DNA of 49,700 nucleotides, taken from positions 206 through 49,905 of the forward strand of contig LXFE01004239.1 of NCBI GenBank assembly GCA_001929475.1, given 5' to 3'. The translations under genes were made by a program, and so were the position numbers. Each line of letters begins with the position of its first letter. Positions within the stretch are counted from its first letter, which is position 1. Origin of the DNA: Neolecta irregularis DAH-3. Lineage: Eukaryota > Ascomycota > Neolectomycetes > Neolectales > Neolectaceae. Shown one piece after another: positions 1 through 10,855 of the stretch. Under the pieces are notes generated by a model. It did not search any database and was not told where the DNA came from. It saw nothing but the letters and a program-made list of their open reading frames with translations.

Positions 1-411
1 AGGGCATAGCTTGGCTCGTGCCACTGAACCGCTCATGCATCTCTGAAACATTCTACTTCCACCAATCCAGAGCCCTCTGAATCATGTTCCACTGGTTTCA
101 TATCATGCCCACCTCGCATCCATCAAGAATCTCCTTTCAAAACTACGTCAAGCGCCATTGGGCCCAGAGCTGTGTTGAATCAACGCTCGCAATCAAGACA
201 AGTAATCCCCAATGTTTGCAATCGTTCTTTTTCTAAACTGCGTCCCAGCAACCGGCGACCCAACATTGCTGAACAGGATCAGTGGCTGATGTCTCAGAGG
301 AGCGTTAGATCAGACAATGGACTTAAGTTTCGCCGGATCTGTGTTACGTCCGAAAAATGCGTTTATAAAAGCGGCCATCTTTCCTCTTCTCGCTAATCAC
401 CTTCATCTTTC
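1..411. other. upstream region of the first gene
   Basis: No gene is recognised here. The only open frames are short and have no domain signature. The stretch is probably the 5' flank and untranslated leader of the secreted-protein gene that starts at 412. There is a weak TATA-like stretch (TTTATAAAAG, about 361-370) roughly 45 bp before that start codon. Confidence 0.4.
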
Positions 412-1548
412 ATGTTGTCAGCACCTTTTATCGTTCTCCTCGGTCTCGTTGCAGCTCTGCCAGTCTTGGACCCTGAAAACATCCAAAGCCCAGATGCACT
501 AAAGGATACCCAGAATACACCCACGACTACTGAGATGCCCCCCCAAATGACTGGCGCAATGACGTCAACCCAGATATTAGAGGACTCTTTCCCTAACCAG
601 AAATCTCCGTCAGCGTGGAAAACCCCAGATTCACAGTCGACAATCAAGGAACCAAACACGCGAGTGATTCTCCCCAAGTTTGTGTATGCCCCGAATTATA
701 AGACTCCAAACACTCGAGCGATTGGCCTCCAGGTTGTATCTGCCACGAATCCAAAGGCATTCTATTATCCTAGTGATCCTTATGGGTATCATAATAGTGG
801 TCGGCAGATTACAGAGGAATACGTTCCGAAACCCCATCCCGACTATAAAGCCCCCGACTATGAACAGTACCATGCCGAAGAAAACATGGGAAAAGACTTT
901 GATAATGGCAATTGTGTTGACAATCCGCCATTGTCAGACAATGATATTAAGCCCTTTGATGATGACAATTGTGCAAAAATTACGCTATTGTCAGAAGCCG
1001 AACAGGTAGAGATGGCAAACAAGGTCCTAGCAGATCGGCAAGCGCGGAAGAAGGAGTTTGACGAGGCCAAGAATGATAAAGAGAAGCGGCTAATTGTCGC
1101 CAAGGCCCTAGACGCATGCGCGGAACTCAAGGGCTGGGTTGTCAAGGCTTGTGCTGCGACAGTATACGATTATGCTAGTGATTACATACCCAACCTGGAT
1201 GTGGTAACGACTTACGTTTCACCGTTTGCGGCTGTTGCTGGTGCAGTGATTTCCAATGAAGTCGACGATCGCCTCCAGAATTATGCTCGAACGGCCGTTG
1301 ATCTAGAAGGTTCGGACGCGACTATAACCGATATTCTTACCGCCAAACTTTCCCGCCCAAACAAGGCATCCTCAGGAGAGTCTAGTGAAAAGACAGAAAA
1401 AGAGCAGGGTTCCGACAAGAAACCATCATCCTCAGGAGAGTCTAGTAAAAAGACAGAAAAAGAGCAGGATTCAGTCAAGAAACCATCGTCCTCAGGAGAG
1501 TCTAGTAAAAAGACAGAAAAAGAGCAGGATCCAGGCAAGAAACAATGA
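412..1548 (+). CDS. secreted protein with C-terminal 20-residue tandem repeats, function unknown
   Basis: A single-exon frame of 378 residues. It opens with a typical signal peptide (hydrophobic run FIVLLGLVAALPV within the first 20 residues). The middle is rich in Pro, Asp and Asn and has paired Cys near residues 168 and 187. Around residues 240-290 there is an Ala/Val-rich, possibly helical stretch. The last 60 residues are three copies of a 20-residue Ser/Lys/Glu unit (SSSGESSKKTEKEQD and variants), encoded by a 60-bp DNA repeat. I recognise no family. The profile fits a secreted or wall-associated fungal protein, possibly effector-like, but that is inference. No neighbour suggests a pathway. 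Confidence 0.7.
   Translation: MLSAPFIVLLGLVAALPVLDPENIQSPDALKDTQNTPTTTEMPPQMTGAMTSTQILEDSFPNQKSPSAWKTPDSQSTIKEPNTRVILPKFVYAPNYKTPNTRAIGLQVVSATNPKAFYYPSDPYGYHNSGRQITEEYVPKPHPDYKAPDYEQYHAEENMGKDFDNGNCVDNPPLSDNDIKPFDDDNCAKITLLSEAEQVEMANKVLADRQARKKEFDEAKNDKEKRLIVAKALDACAELKGWVVKACAATVYDYASDYIPNLDVVTTYVSPFAAVAGAVISNEVDDRLQNYARTAVDLEGSDATITDILTAKLSRPNKASSGESSEKTEKEQGSDKKPSSSGESSKKTEKEQDSVKKPSSSGESSKKTEKEQDPGKKQ
1369..1548 (+). repeat. three-copy 60-bp in-frame tandem repeat
   Basis: The motif TCCTCAGGAGAGTCTAGT recurs with exact 60-bp spacing (starting near 1369, 1429 and 1489) and only a few substitutions between copies. It encodes the Ser/Lys/Glu-rich tail of the secreted protein. Near identity of the copies implies recent expansion or gene conversion. 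Confidence 0.9.
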
Positions 1549-4490
1549 TGAAATCTAGACGAAATTTCGATCGGATCAGGAGTGGTAAATTTGAAACTTT
1601 TATGTAAATGTACAATGAAATGGTCTTAAACGCGTTTTGCCCTTCATAACGAATCCTTCCTTAGGCCCCTCTCAGTCTCCCGCCCTCCTCGTCGCTATTC
1701 TCAGCTTCTCCAGAAAGGTGATCTTCAATGCGACTTTGCGGAATACTCAAGTAGCGCTATATTCAATTATATGTGGTTGAAATAAAGTGTGTAGCCTGAG
1801 TAGCGAAAAAGTCTGTGTGCTATGTGGCTATCCACTTCACTGACACAGTGCCCAACAATCATCCATGCGCTCCCGCGTTGTGGTATGACAAGGCCAGCCT
1901 GCCCTCTTCCCTCGCTTGCACTCCGCACTCCCGCCGGCGCCTCCACCACCGTCACCGACCGCCGCCGCCCATAACCCGCCAGAGCCGCCTACAACGCCAA
2001 CATCCTCGTCTCAGACACCCCCTCCCAGTACTCGACCAGTTCCCCCTGCATCTCCTCCGCATTGCTGCTCTGGTCACCCACCCGCGAGTAAGTAAAAGTC
2101 CCACCGGCGGTGACCGCAGGGAACTTTCAGTGAAAACTCCACCTTTTTCGGAACTTGCAGTGAAAATCCCACCGTTTTGGAATTTACAGTAAAAGTTCCG
2201 GAACTTACAGTAAAAGTTCTGTCACCGTTCACTACTCTCTCTCCACAATTCCACCTTCCGCTCCCCCTCCCCTGCCACCTACCGCATCACCCTCTCGCCG
2301 CCTTGCCCGCTCGCTCCCTTGCTCCCTTTCACCGCGTCGCCCATGCTCTCCCTCACTCCCTCTCGCCACCTTGACCACATGCTCCCTCGCTCCTTCTCTC
2401 TCAATCCCGCTGCTGGTCCTCACCGCAGACTCTGCCGCCGAGCCTAGCAAGTCGCCATTACCACCGCTGCCCTGTTCCGCTGGCTGTACTCGCACTGGCC
2501 GCTCAGCCCTCAGGCATCCGCGTCGGCACTCAGCCCGCCTGTCGCCGCTGTACTGGCAGGCAAGCTTTGCACCGTGGCGGCCAATCTGGCACTGTTGATC
2601 CGCCGTTCTTACATCTACGATCTCAGATGGGGCACTCGGAGTGTTTTGCATTGGCACAGCTGCTGCGACAAAGCAAGTCCCGCGAGCATCTCCAACCCAC
2701 CGCCAGGCCTTGCCGCAGACTTCGCCACCGAGCTCGGCAAGTCCGCGCGCCTGCCGCTGTAGTCGCCGCCGTGCTGGAAGGCCAGCTTTGCATCATGTCT
2801 GCCGATCTGGTGTGGTCGATCCACCGCGAGATGAAGAGCATTACGATAGCCTTGTGTTTGATGTCGTTGGTGTCAAATTCAAGACTACTAGTACTTTATC
2901 TGTACGATTATTACAAAAGGAACTCGAAACGCAATTCATTTCTTCGCAAGATTCTGAATCAGAGGAGGAAGAGCATGTCGTTTGTCACATTGATGATGAA
3001 CAAAACTTACAAGGACAAAGCGATGCAATCAGATAACTCAGAGTACTCTTTTTCCCAGGTTTATACTTACTCTCAGGAACGACGAGAATTGAGAGCTATC
3101 CTGGGACAAAAGGACGAGAGTAGTATTACAAAGATCATAGCCGTTGGAAAGAAAGGTCACAGGAGATCGGAATATGAGAATCATTGCCTTCGCTGCAGCC
3201 CGCTGTCAGTCAGCTATTGCCCGCTGTCAATCAACCGCATCCCGCAGTCAGTCAAACCCCGCCAGCAGTCAATCACCACCATCCATCAAGGCTGTTGTCG
3301 CCCCGCTCGACTCTCTGCGGCTGCTGTGGATGGTGCGCTACCTGCGCAAAGTCTTATGGCTGGGCAGTCTGTCGCCCCTACTTCGCACCAAACTCATCGA
3401 TGACCTCTACCAACCCGCGCTCTACAACCTCTTATTCTACTTGCACTGTCCCTCCCCGCGTCTGGGCACCCTCAAACATATTCGCGTCTCCACAGAGCTA
3501 GATTCCTTCATCGCATAGGGCGAGGAATTAATTTTCTGTGTTAATGATCCAGTGAAGATAAAATACTACCCGAGAACTGAGCATAAATGGTTAGTCTGAT
3601 TAATAGAAAACTATAATCTTCCCTCGCCTGCCTCACCGACTTGTTTCATCTGACTCCCCTGTCTGTAGGCTCGCTGCTCCCAGACCCGCCTCCTCTGGCC
3701 CCTCTGCAGAAACACCTGGGGCACCTGCACCAGCACCAGCATGATTTGTGTCTCAAAAGAGGCGCTTCTTTCGGCAGACCTTGACCTGAAGTGTCCCCCT
3801 TTTTATCTCCCTTCTCACCGCTAGATACCTCTTTCGCTCACGAATCCCCACCTTATATCCCTTCCTTTGACACACAATCACTAGTGTTCGCTCTGCCGTC
3901 TTATGAGCTCTCCCATTCTCTGTCGTCGTACAGAAATTTTAATTTTTATGCAACGCAGATTCATGATGTCGCAATAACAGTATCTGACCTTTACGTAATT
4001 GGAAGAGAAAGAAGTGGACACTAGGTCAAATGAAAATATCCAGAGAAAAAAAGAAGAAATCATTTGAGTGTTTTGCGAAACATGGGTAATAAAAAACCTG
4101 ATATTTGAAGTTCTTCTTAGTAGGTCGATAAAAAGGTGATAATGTGAATACAGGCTTGAATATTTAAGAATTCCCACTTGCAAAGAAGCACTGCACGCAG
4201 CTAATGCATTAGTGTGGAAGTTCTTTACTTTGACTGTTGGCAGTCTGCATGGAGACTAGCTTAAGAGATGACCCTGGCTAATATTACTAAACATTCGTGC
4301 TAGATCATTCGGTTGAAGTGTAAACAAGATCACGAATAACTGCGAGAACCGTTCTGATTCCTGTTAGATCACGCTATCAAAAGTGGGGTCGCATGACAAA
4401 GGGCTTGACTTAGGCTATTCCCAGTTGCCTTTAAAGAGAGGATAGCCCGAATCTTCAGAAGATCGTACAATACAAAGCAATCAAATTCCA
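1549..4490. other. gene-poor, partly GC-rich region with degenerate repeats
   Basis: No convincing gene over 2.9 kb. Positions about 1870-2780 and 3190-3480 are C-rich and give overlapping open frames on both strands, which is typical of composition bias rather than coding. Within it lie a short repeated motif around CAGTAAAAGTTC (about 2120-2220), an imperfect direct duplication (about 2425-2600 versus 2710-2830) and a 30-36 bp Pro-rich-encoding repeat (about 3190-3300). The piece 2831-3036 reads as an acidic, Ser/Glu-rich tail but has no recognisable start or domain. About 3600-4490 is AT-rich and empty. This may be old mobile-element debris. Confidence 0.5.
2425..2830 (+). repeat. imperfect direct duplication in GC-rich tract
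   Basis: The segment around 2425-2600 (CCGCAGACTCTGCCGCCGAG ... GGCAAGCTTTGCACCGTGGC ... TGATCCGCCG) is repeated in diverged form at about 2710-2830 (CCGCAGACTTCGCCACCGAG ... GGCCAGCTTTGCATCATGTC ... GATCCACCGCG). The order of shared blocks is preserved, with indels between them. This indicates an old tandem or segmental duplication, origin unknown. Confidence 0.6.
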
Positions 4491-4913
4491 ATGCCCACTT
4501 ATATGGAAGCCATCGAAACGAAAATCGACCTCTTCTATTCGTGTATCATGTCTGGTCGTGCAGAAGAGGCGAAGGATTATGTCACTTCCAACTTCGTACT
4601 TGAAGAGGCCCTAGAACTCCCTTATTCCCAATCGAAGTACAACGGACTGACAGAAGTATCAAACTTTTTCAAAGAACTGAATACATTAATCGAGATCATG
4701 GGGACACCTGAAATCAAAATCAGTGTTCCTTCAGCAAGTTTGGCATTTGCAGTCATATCCTTTCCAGTGAAAGTCCGAAAGACGGGTGTAGAATTTAAAT
4801 TTGAAGCGATTGAGATGTTGAGCATAGTTGATGGAAGAATTGCTTATGTTAAACCTCACTACTTCAGACAAAAGCCATTTTTAGATGTTATTCAAAACAG
4901 TGTCTCAACATGA
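4491..4913 (+). CDS. SnoaL-like / NTF2-like small protein
   Basis: A single-exon frame of 140 residues with the layout of the NTF2-like (SnoaL) superfamily: an N-terminal helix containing FYSCIMSGRAEEAKDYV, a loop with FVLEEALELPYS, and then alternating beta strands ending in IVDGRIAYVKPHYF. Such proteins form a cone-shaped pocket and may be small-molecule enzymes or binding proteins; no catalytic residues can be assigned here. There is no signal peptide, so it is probably cytosolic. The start is the first ATG after a purine-rich leader. It converges with the Ser-rich GPI protein gene. The family assignment rests on overall pattern and is moderately secure. Confidence 0.65.
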   Translation: MPTYMEAIETKIDLFYSCIMSGRAEEAKDYVTSNFVLEEALELPYSQSKYNGLTEVSNFFKELNTLIEIMGTPEIKISVPSASLAFAVISFPVKVRKTGVEFKFEAIEMLSIVDGRIAYVKPHYFRQKPFLDVIQNSVST

Positions 4914-5474
4914 GGTATTTCAAGCTAGAATTATGAACATATACTCTTTATGAACCTAAGAAGAGGAGTGCTTTAAACAAATAGCCGTATCTAATTCGAG
5001 ATCTTCTTGATTGACGACTTATTGACAAGTCAGCGAACGCAAGATGAAGCGCCTGCTCTATCCGGTGCAGGTTGCTTCCATAATATGTTGAGCTCTGAAC
5101 AGCCTCGAAATTGAAGGCCGTAATTGTGGTGTCAAGAGCTGTATAAGGTCGGTGGGGTGCCAGTCATTAATGGTTCAAAATCATAATAAGTCCACGGAAT
5201 AGATTTTTTTTCATATCAAATGTTATTGATTGTAAGGCAACAGCGCTTAAGGGCACTTGAAAAATAGAGAATAGTTTAAGGGAAATGGTGTAGCCACTTT
5301 TGAAAAAGAGAGCGACACAGAAGTGTCCGCAAGCGAAAGAAGTCTATCAAAGGAATTGAGAGAATATAGTTATTAGAGAACATTTTGTATTATTAAAAAA
5401 AGAAGTGTTTTTATTCTAAGTTTTCAAATCTATCTACTACAGCAGACGAGAATATCGTTGAGACAAAGAAGAAT
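4914..5474. other. intergenic between convergent genes
   Basis: AT-rich 3' flanking sequence of two convergent genes. No gene, RNA or repeat was recognised. An A-rich run near 5393-5402 lies close to the 3' end of the minus-strand gene. Confidence 0.5.
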
Positions 5475-6392
5475 TTACATCCAGTAAGCACCAATCGCGA
5501 AAATGGTAGCCAAAAGAATCTTAGAGGACCCCGAAGTCTTCGCAGCAGCGCCGGTAAAAGTTGGAAGGATATTAGATCCGCTTTGGGGACTAGCCGCAGC
5601 TGAGCCAGACTTGACAGTAGAACCTGAAGCAGAACCTGAAGCAGAACCTGAAGTAGAACCTGAAGCAGAACCTGAAGCAGAACCTGAAGTAGAACCTGAA
5701 GCAGAACCTGGAGCAGAACCTGAAGTAGAACCTGAAGCAGAACCTGGAGTAGAACCTCGAGTAGAACCTGAAGTGGAACCTGAGTTGGGGCCTGAAATGA
5801 AGCTTGACTCGGGACCTGAAGCGGAGCCTGAAGTGGAACCGGATCGAGAAGTTGGTTTAGGAAAACAGATCGCGCTATCTGAACACTTACTGGAAGACGA
5901 TCCAGAATTCTGGTCTTCTGGTCTTCTGGCTCCATTGAAAGGTAGACTGGGATGATAGAAAGTTCCGTTGCCAGAAGGTGCGGCAGGCATGGTAGCATTG
6001 TAAGCAGCACCCATCTTGAATGGTTTGTGGGTGACTGGAACCACTCCTGATGGGATTGTAACATTCGAGACGTTGTTGATGATGATCGATTGTTTGGCTC
6101 CTGGAGAGTTGACAATGGGAGCGTTGACAATGTTGCCATTGACGACAACGTTGATGGTTTGGTTGACTCGAGTATTGGAGACGATGGAGCTGTTGGAAAT
6201 GCTAATAGTCCCATAGTTGGCAACCTCGAAATTTCCAGACGTGAGACCTTGGTCGAAATTCAACTTGATGCCATTGTCACCACTGGGGGATGCAACAACC
6301 GTGCCAGTATCTTTCTCTGGGGCAGGTGTCTGGATGAAGGCGCCGGCGATGGAAGCTGGGGCGATAACGGCGAGGATTGCAATAAATTTCAT
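5475..6392 (-). CDS. Ser/Gly/Ala-repeat GPI-anchored cell-surface protein
   Basis: A single-exon frame of about 305 residues. I chose the ATG at 6392 because it begins a good signal peptide ([18 protein letters not shown]); the frame is open a further 29 codons upstream but that extension lacks a signal. Residues about 50-150 are Asn/Val/Ile-rich with many Asn-X-Ser/Thr glycosylation sites. Then comes a long [11 protein letters not shown] low-complexity region, and finally a Ser-rich spacer and hydrophobic end ([15 protein letters not shown]) that looks like a GPI-anchor signal. It is most likely a wall or surface glycoprotein; no enzyme motif is visible. It is transcribed divergently from the MAPEG gene at 6697. 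Confidence 0.75.
   Translation of the reverse strand: MKFIAILAVIAPASIAGAFIQTPAPEKDTGTVVASPSGDNGIKLNFDQGLTSGNFEVANYGTISISNSSIVSNTRVNQTINVVVNGNIVNAPIVNSPGAKQSIIINNVSNVTIPSGVVPVTHKPFKMGAAYNATMPAAPSGNGTFYHPSLPFNGARRPEDQNSGSSSSKCSDSAICFPKPTSRSGSTSGSASGPESSFISGPNSGSTSGSTRGSTPGSASGSTSGSAPGSASGSTSGSASGSASGSTSGSASGSASGSTVKSGSAAASPQSGSNILPTFTGAAAKTSGSSKILLATIFAIGAYWM
5618..5830 (-). repeat. 12-bp minisatellite encoding Gly-Ser-Ala/Thr repeats
   Basis: GAACCTGAAGCA/GTA units recur at 12-bp spacing across about 210 bp. On the minus strand they encode GSAS/GSTS. On the plus strand the same units read as an open Glu-Pro-rich frame, which I treat as a by-product of the repeat. Confidence 0.85.
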
Positions 6393-6696
6393 GACGGATA
6401 GAGTATTCAGAACGATTGTCGGATGAACAAGTTGTTTGATTGATTTGCGGTAAAGAGCCTGCCATTTTATAGGCCTCAAAAGAGAGTGACCCAGGGGAAA
6501 GAATGAAGGAAGTTGAACGACCAGTAGTCATTGCTGGTGTATGGTTAAAGGTGTCATAGGATCCAAGAACGGAGGTGTAGGCTGTCATAGGCAGTTGGGA
6601 TTTAGACTCCAAAGAATTTTCCGCATGTGCCGAGGTATGTGATGTAATTGCATTCTCCCCGCTTCCTCCTCACACACAACATCTACCATACCCACC
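6393..6696. promoter_or_regulatory. shared upstream region of two divergent genes
   Basis: A 304-bp gap between the divergent start codons of the GPI-type protein (minus) and the MAPEG protein (plus). It must hold both promoters. No clear TATA box or repeated operator is visible. Confidence 0.4.
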
Positions 6697-7232
6697 ATGA
6701 GTTCTGGTGTAATCGTTCTCACTAAGGACCACGGCTATGTCATCATGAATGCGGCTCTAGTCTCCATAGGTTCGTAACTGGTATCATTGTAAATCTCTGA
6801 CATCAATAAGTTGCTATGTGGCATTCCATAAATGTTGGCCGTTGCAGAAAAGCAGCCGGAATTCATTATCCAGAGACTTACGCTCCTAAGGAGCTGGCTG
6901 AGAAGAATGTTGAAGCGATGCGGTTCAATTGCGCCCAGAGGGCTCACTGTGTATGTATATCGGTCCTCATCAGATACTAAAGGCACTAGAACTTCCTCGA
7001 AGCACTTCCCTGTTTCATTATTCCCTACTTTACTTCATCTCTGATGTTCCCTAAATCTGCAGCGGTACTCGGAGTTGCTTGGAATATCGGGCGAATCGTC
7101 TATGCCAAAGGATATTCTACTGGAAACCCCAAGAAGCGTCTGCGTGGATCATTCTCATTCCTCTCTATCGTCAGTTTGATGGGACTGAGCTTTTATTCTG
7201 GATATCAAATACTCACAGGCAATATTGCTTAA
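6697..7232 (+). CDS. microsomal glutathione S-transferase 3-like MAPEG protein
   Basis: Three exons, 6697-6769, 6811-6950 and 6990-7232, give 150 residues, the usual MGST3 length. The introns are 41 and 39 bp. Conserved MAPEG/MGST3 features include VGRCRKAAGIHYPETYA near the first loop, RFNCAQRAH (the glutathione-binding FNCxQRxH-type motif) around residue 65, and WNIGRIVYAKGYSTGNPKKR near the third membrane segment. The family conjugates glutathione to lipid hydroperoxides or leukotriene precursors in the ER membrane. Four hydrophobic segments are expected and broadly visible. It heads a compact block with LSM8 and MOB2. Exon joins keep frame and rebuild the motif across both introns, so the model is strong. 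Confidence 0.88.
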
Positions 7233-8089
7233 ATTTTGATTCACGGTCCTTAGAGACTGGTTTTTGTTATTGCTCAATGATATCTGTTTTTGTGCATGAG
7301 CCCAGAGACTTGAATTTCCCTCTAGATTTTCAGGTGAACCTTTCGCGAACGTGGAACTCTCTTCATTTGATTGCAGTAGCACAATATTTATGACAGCCAA
7401 GGTATTGGGTAAACAAGGCTCTGTTTACCGAACTTCGTTTACCCGTTCACTGCTTTGATTGCCTTACTTGCCTTCTTTCTCAATGGATCTATACTTAGTA
7501 GCTATAACCTCTGAGGCCGCTGGATGAGAATTTGGCATGCGTTATTCCATCATCACTAACAGCGACAGAAACGATCCATTCTATTGCCCAAGACGTGGTC
7601 TCTAGCCCACACTTTACGTAACAGCCCGTTTATAATTTGTGGCAGTATGGCTTATGGATAGCTTCTCGCCTTCACGCCCAGCTAATAATATTCTCGATGG
7701 CACAGCTGGGATTAAATCTACTGATTTTATTACAAATCGTTTAAACTTTAGCTGAAAGTAGGGCAGCTTTTTTAGGCATATCCAATATCATGACTTGAAA
7801 GAATAGATTTTCGTTCTGTTTACCTCTTCGAGGGGTCAGTAAAGGAATTATAATATATCAATCATTTACGAGACTGCACATTGTCATGGTTGCGATACAA
7901 TTTTGTAGGAAACAAGTTTAGCAACGCGCTTGAAATTCGATTTTGCGCAGAAAGAAAAGCGTAGCAGAAACCCGACTTTACAAGATATTGACGTTGGGAA
8001 GAAAACACAATTCTTAAACGGCGCTATGGTGTTTGGCAGCAGTTTGTGAAACGTCGAAATATCTTGAAGTCAACCTCAATTCGGATGAG
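7233..8089. other. intergenic, nothing recognised
   Basis: This AT-rich stretch of 857 bp lies between the MAPEG gene and LSM8. No open frame of note, no tRNA-like cloverleaf and no strong repeat was seen. GGGTAAACAAGGC/GTTTACC (about 7408-7430) forms a small imperfect inverted repeat only. Confidence 0.5.
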
Positions 8090-8496
8090 ATGTCATCTCT
8101 CCAGACATTCGTCAACAGTAATCTGCCCATAGGGAGAATATATATAACAGCGTAGAGTTAGTAACGATTGTCACTGCCGATGGTCGAATATTGACGGTGA
8201 GCAAATTATCTTGTTGCCATATGACTTACGGGGCAGGGAGATCTTATCGGTTACGACCAGACCACTAACCTGATTCTGAAGAACACTGAAGAACGGATTT
8301 TTCGGATCGACGAGGGTGTTGAGATTGCCAAGCTGGGGTTATATGTATTGAGAGGGGATTCAATGTGGGCACTGGCTAGAATAATACGCTAACATTCAGT
8401 GTTCTTGTGGGAGAGACGGATACTGAACTTGAAGATAAAATAGACTGGCTCAAAATCAAGGCTGATCAGATCCAAGAGGTGCGGCATGGAATGTAA
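8090..8496 (+). CDS. lsm8: U6 snRNA-associated Sm-like protein LSm8
   Basis: Four exons (8090-8117, 8156-8196, 8237-8364, 8400-8496) give 97 residues, matching LSm8 size. Introns are 38, 40 and 35 bp. The Sm1 motif reads VTIVTADGRILTGDLIGYDQ (about residues 12-31) followed by TTNLIL, and Sm2 reads LGLYVLRGDSIVLVG (about 56-70). LSm8 defines the nuclear LSm2-8 ring that binds the 3' end of U6 snRNA. The start MSSLQTFVNK matches the family N-terminus. The final intron splits the Sm2 motif, and splicing it restores GDSIVLVG, so the exon model is well supported. Confidence 0.93.
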
Positions 8497-8578
8497 TGTT
8501 AAGTTTAAAAAGAAATTTTGAGTAATGTTACACTCAGTAATGCTAGCCGTACCCCTCAAATTGATTTACTTATCTTCT

Positions 8579-9434
8579 TTATGCAATATTCCCCTGAGCT
8601 TCCATTGCTTCAACCAGTTCCTTCAGTGGCGCAATATCCTTGGGATCCAACAACTCGTAGGTCTAGAAGTCAGTATTTTCCGTGCCTTTCATTCCATGCC
8701 TTTCCAAAACTGATAAAATGAGCAAAGAAGGAATTCCAGTGAGCTTCCAAGCTTAAATGCAAGATCTTGTCAAAGTGATTATGATAGATATGCGCAAAGA
8801 CTCGAAACATCTGCTTATAGATCGCTTTAACATTATTTGTGAAAACCCCAGGGAATTCCTGCGAAGCTTTGGTGGGAAATATAGACTCGTCATTAAGACG
8901 CTCATTCGTCCAACTAAGTAGATATTCAATATAATGAGGCGCAGGCAGACGTATCTGCCTGCGGTTGGCATCTGGCCAGGTATAGTCACAGCTAAGGGAG
9001 TGAGCCAGGGCCATAAAAACAGATGTACCCAGGGCCGGCCGACATCGTTGGGCATGTCTGAAGACTACAAAACTCCTGGAGAACACCGTAAAACTGGTTG
9101 AGAGAGTTGAAGAACTCAAACACTTTTGCCAATAAATATAACGCTAAGGAATTTCAGGGATATTAATACCATTCAAGGCAAGCCATTCTTTGACATCAAC
9201 GTACTTTGGAGGATCCACGATAGTTTTGAAGCTCCCCTTCAGCAATGCAGTCCGTACAAACGGTTGACAGAGGAAAAGAGGTTTTGATACCGAGGAGTTC
9301 CCGATTGCAGAGGTAGTACTAGACGTAGACTTGTTCTTTTGGCGATTAGAATTTCGGCCAATTCGACTAGAATGAGAGAAATTCAGGACTCAAGACAATA
9401 GAATGGCTTACCCCAGCGAATTAAAGAAGGACAT
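8579..9434 (-). CDS. mob2: Mob2-type kinase activator (Mob1/phocein family)
   Basis: Five exons on the minus strand: 9412-9434, 9170-9366, 9029-9122, 8700-8991 and 8579-8662, giving 229 residues. Mob-fold hallmarks are present: FKTIVDPPKYVDVKEWLALN, FCSLQTCPTMSAGP (zinc Cys pair) and FRVFAHIYHNHFDKIL (zinc His pair). The N-terminus (LFLCQPFVRTALLKGSFKTI) is more like Mob2, partner of the NDR kinase Cbk1/Orb6, than Mob1. The last intron (8663-8699) has a GC donor (GCATGG) and splicing it yields the expected FGKTYELLDPKDI. It is convergent with LSM8, with an 82-bp gap, and divergent from LEO1. Confidence 0.92.
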
Positions 9435-9586
9435 GATCCGAAATGACGAAATGGTGAAGGTGAATGTAATGACGAGACAAATTTATAGGAGAGGGTAAGC
9501 GGAGGTCAAAACTGATTAGCGCTAGACTTTGCCGGTGAACACGCTACTTTGAGGCCACCAGAATCAGTATTTACAGTGGCTATTAA

Positions 9587-10855
9587 ATGGAAAGTGATTT
9601 ATTTGGCGACGAGCCCGAAATTCATCAAGAACATGGGGCTGCTCCACAAGTGAAGGAGCAGAATGAGCACCTGTTCAGTGATGACAATGGAAACGACAGA
9701 GACCATACTCTGTACGTTCCTAAACATACTCCAACATAACATTATAGATCACAGTCGCCTCAGAATAAAGCCGAGGCTCAAACCGAGAATGAAGACGAAG
9801 ACGAAGGATATAGGATGGAAGCACGGATACCAAATTTTCCATTCCGTCAACCAGAAAACGAGAAAGTATTTACAACAATTTCCTGATATTTGTGACATGA
9901 TAGATTTACCTAGCTCGATTACCACAGTTCCTCGCGAGAGATCATCGACCTTTTAATCCGGAAGAGTACCTGTTGGTTGCTGAGGAGGATGCCCAAACAT
10001 TCCTTGATCCATATGAAAAGGACGAACAGATCAAGAGACGCGTTGAAAATACACTGAGATGGCGGAACATGAAAGATGCTTCTGGTGACTATGTATGACA
10101 TATGCCTGGCTTTAATCGTTGATGTCCAGGTTCGGCAAACTAATACTCGATTCATAAGATGGTCAGACGGAAGTTTATCACTCAAAGTCGGTTCCGAATT
10201 ATTCGATGTACAGCTCAAAGAATCAGAGTATGCCTATTTAGCCCAAATTCACGAGGCACAGGAGCTAATCCACTCAAAAGCTCTTGTTAACTATGAAATG
10301 ACTTTTGTTCCTGCGGATGTCAACAGCGAGACACATAAACGATTTGCAGAGAGTCTGGCACTGAAACAAGTCAGAGGACGGGCTATCCAAGAGATCTTCA
10401 CAAATGAGGATCCAGAGAAAGTCAAGCGGGAAGCTGAAAAGGTTTTTTACAACATAAAATGGACCACTGACTTCAAGGCTGAAGAAGAACGTATAAGGTC
10501 ACGTAAACGTCTCGAAAATAAACAAGAACGAACAAGAGTTTCTCGACATGAAGGAAATGTAACTCTGACAGCTGAAGGACTGGAAGGAGAGGACCGCATT
10601 GATACTGGAACTCGAGCCATTGATCGATATGCTGAAGATGAAGATGACTTTGTTGTTGATGATGAAATTGACGATCTGGAAGACAGCAGAAGGGCTGAAA
10701 GGTTGCGAAGTCTGAAGGAAGAAGGCGCTAGAAGATACAAAGATCACACAAATCATGGAGATGAAGAATTCCCAGTAGGTAGCGGCGATGAGAACGACGA
10801 TTCTGTTCCAAAGGTCAAGAAGCGGCGAATTATTACTAGTGATGACGAGGAGTAA
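9587..10855 (+). CDS. leo1: Leo1, Paf1 transcription elongation complex subunit
   Basis: Four exons (9587-9711, 9748-9865, 9904-10092, 10130-10855) give 385 residues. Introns are 36, 38 and 37 bp. The start is acidic (MESDLFGDEPEIHQ). The Leo1 core runs from about residue 82 (LARLPQFLARDHRPFNPEEY) through RRVENTLRWRNMKDASG and RFIRWSDGSLSLKVGSELFDV. The C-terminus is highly charged and ends in KKRRIITSDDEE, typical of Leo1. The Paf1 complex travels with RNA polymerase II in the nucleus and promotes histone modification. Its start lies 152 bp from the divergent MOB2 start. Confidence 0.93.

Noticed and set aside
5503-5955. Plus-strand open frame rich in Glu-Pro
   Set aside because: It is the antisense reading of the 12-bp repeat in the GPI-type surface protein, whose minus-strand frame has a signal peptide and anchor signal.
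9144-9169. A 26-bp intron in MOB2 ending at CCTTAG
   Set aside because: The acceptor at 9123 (GGCAAAAG) gives a 47-bp intron and restores the conserved WLALNVFEFFNSLNQFYG, so the longer intron is preferred.
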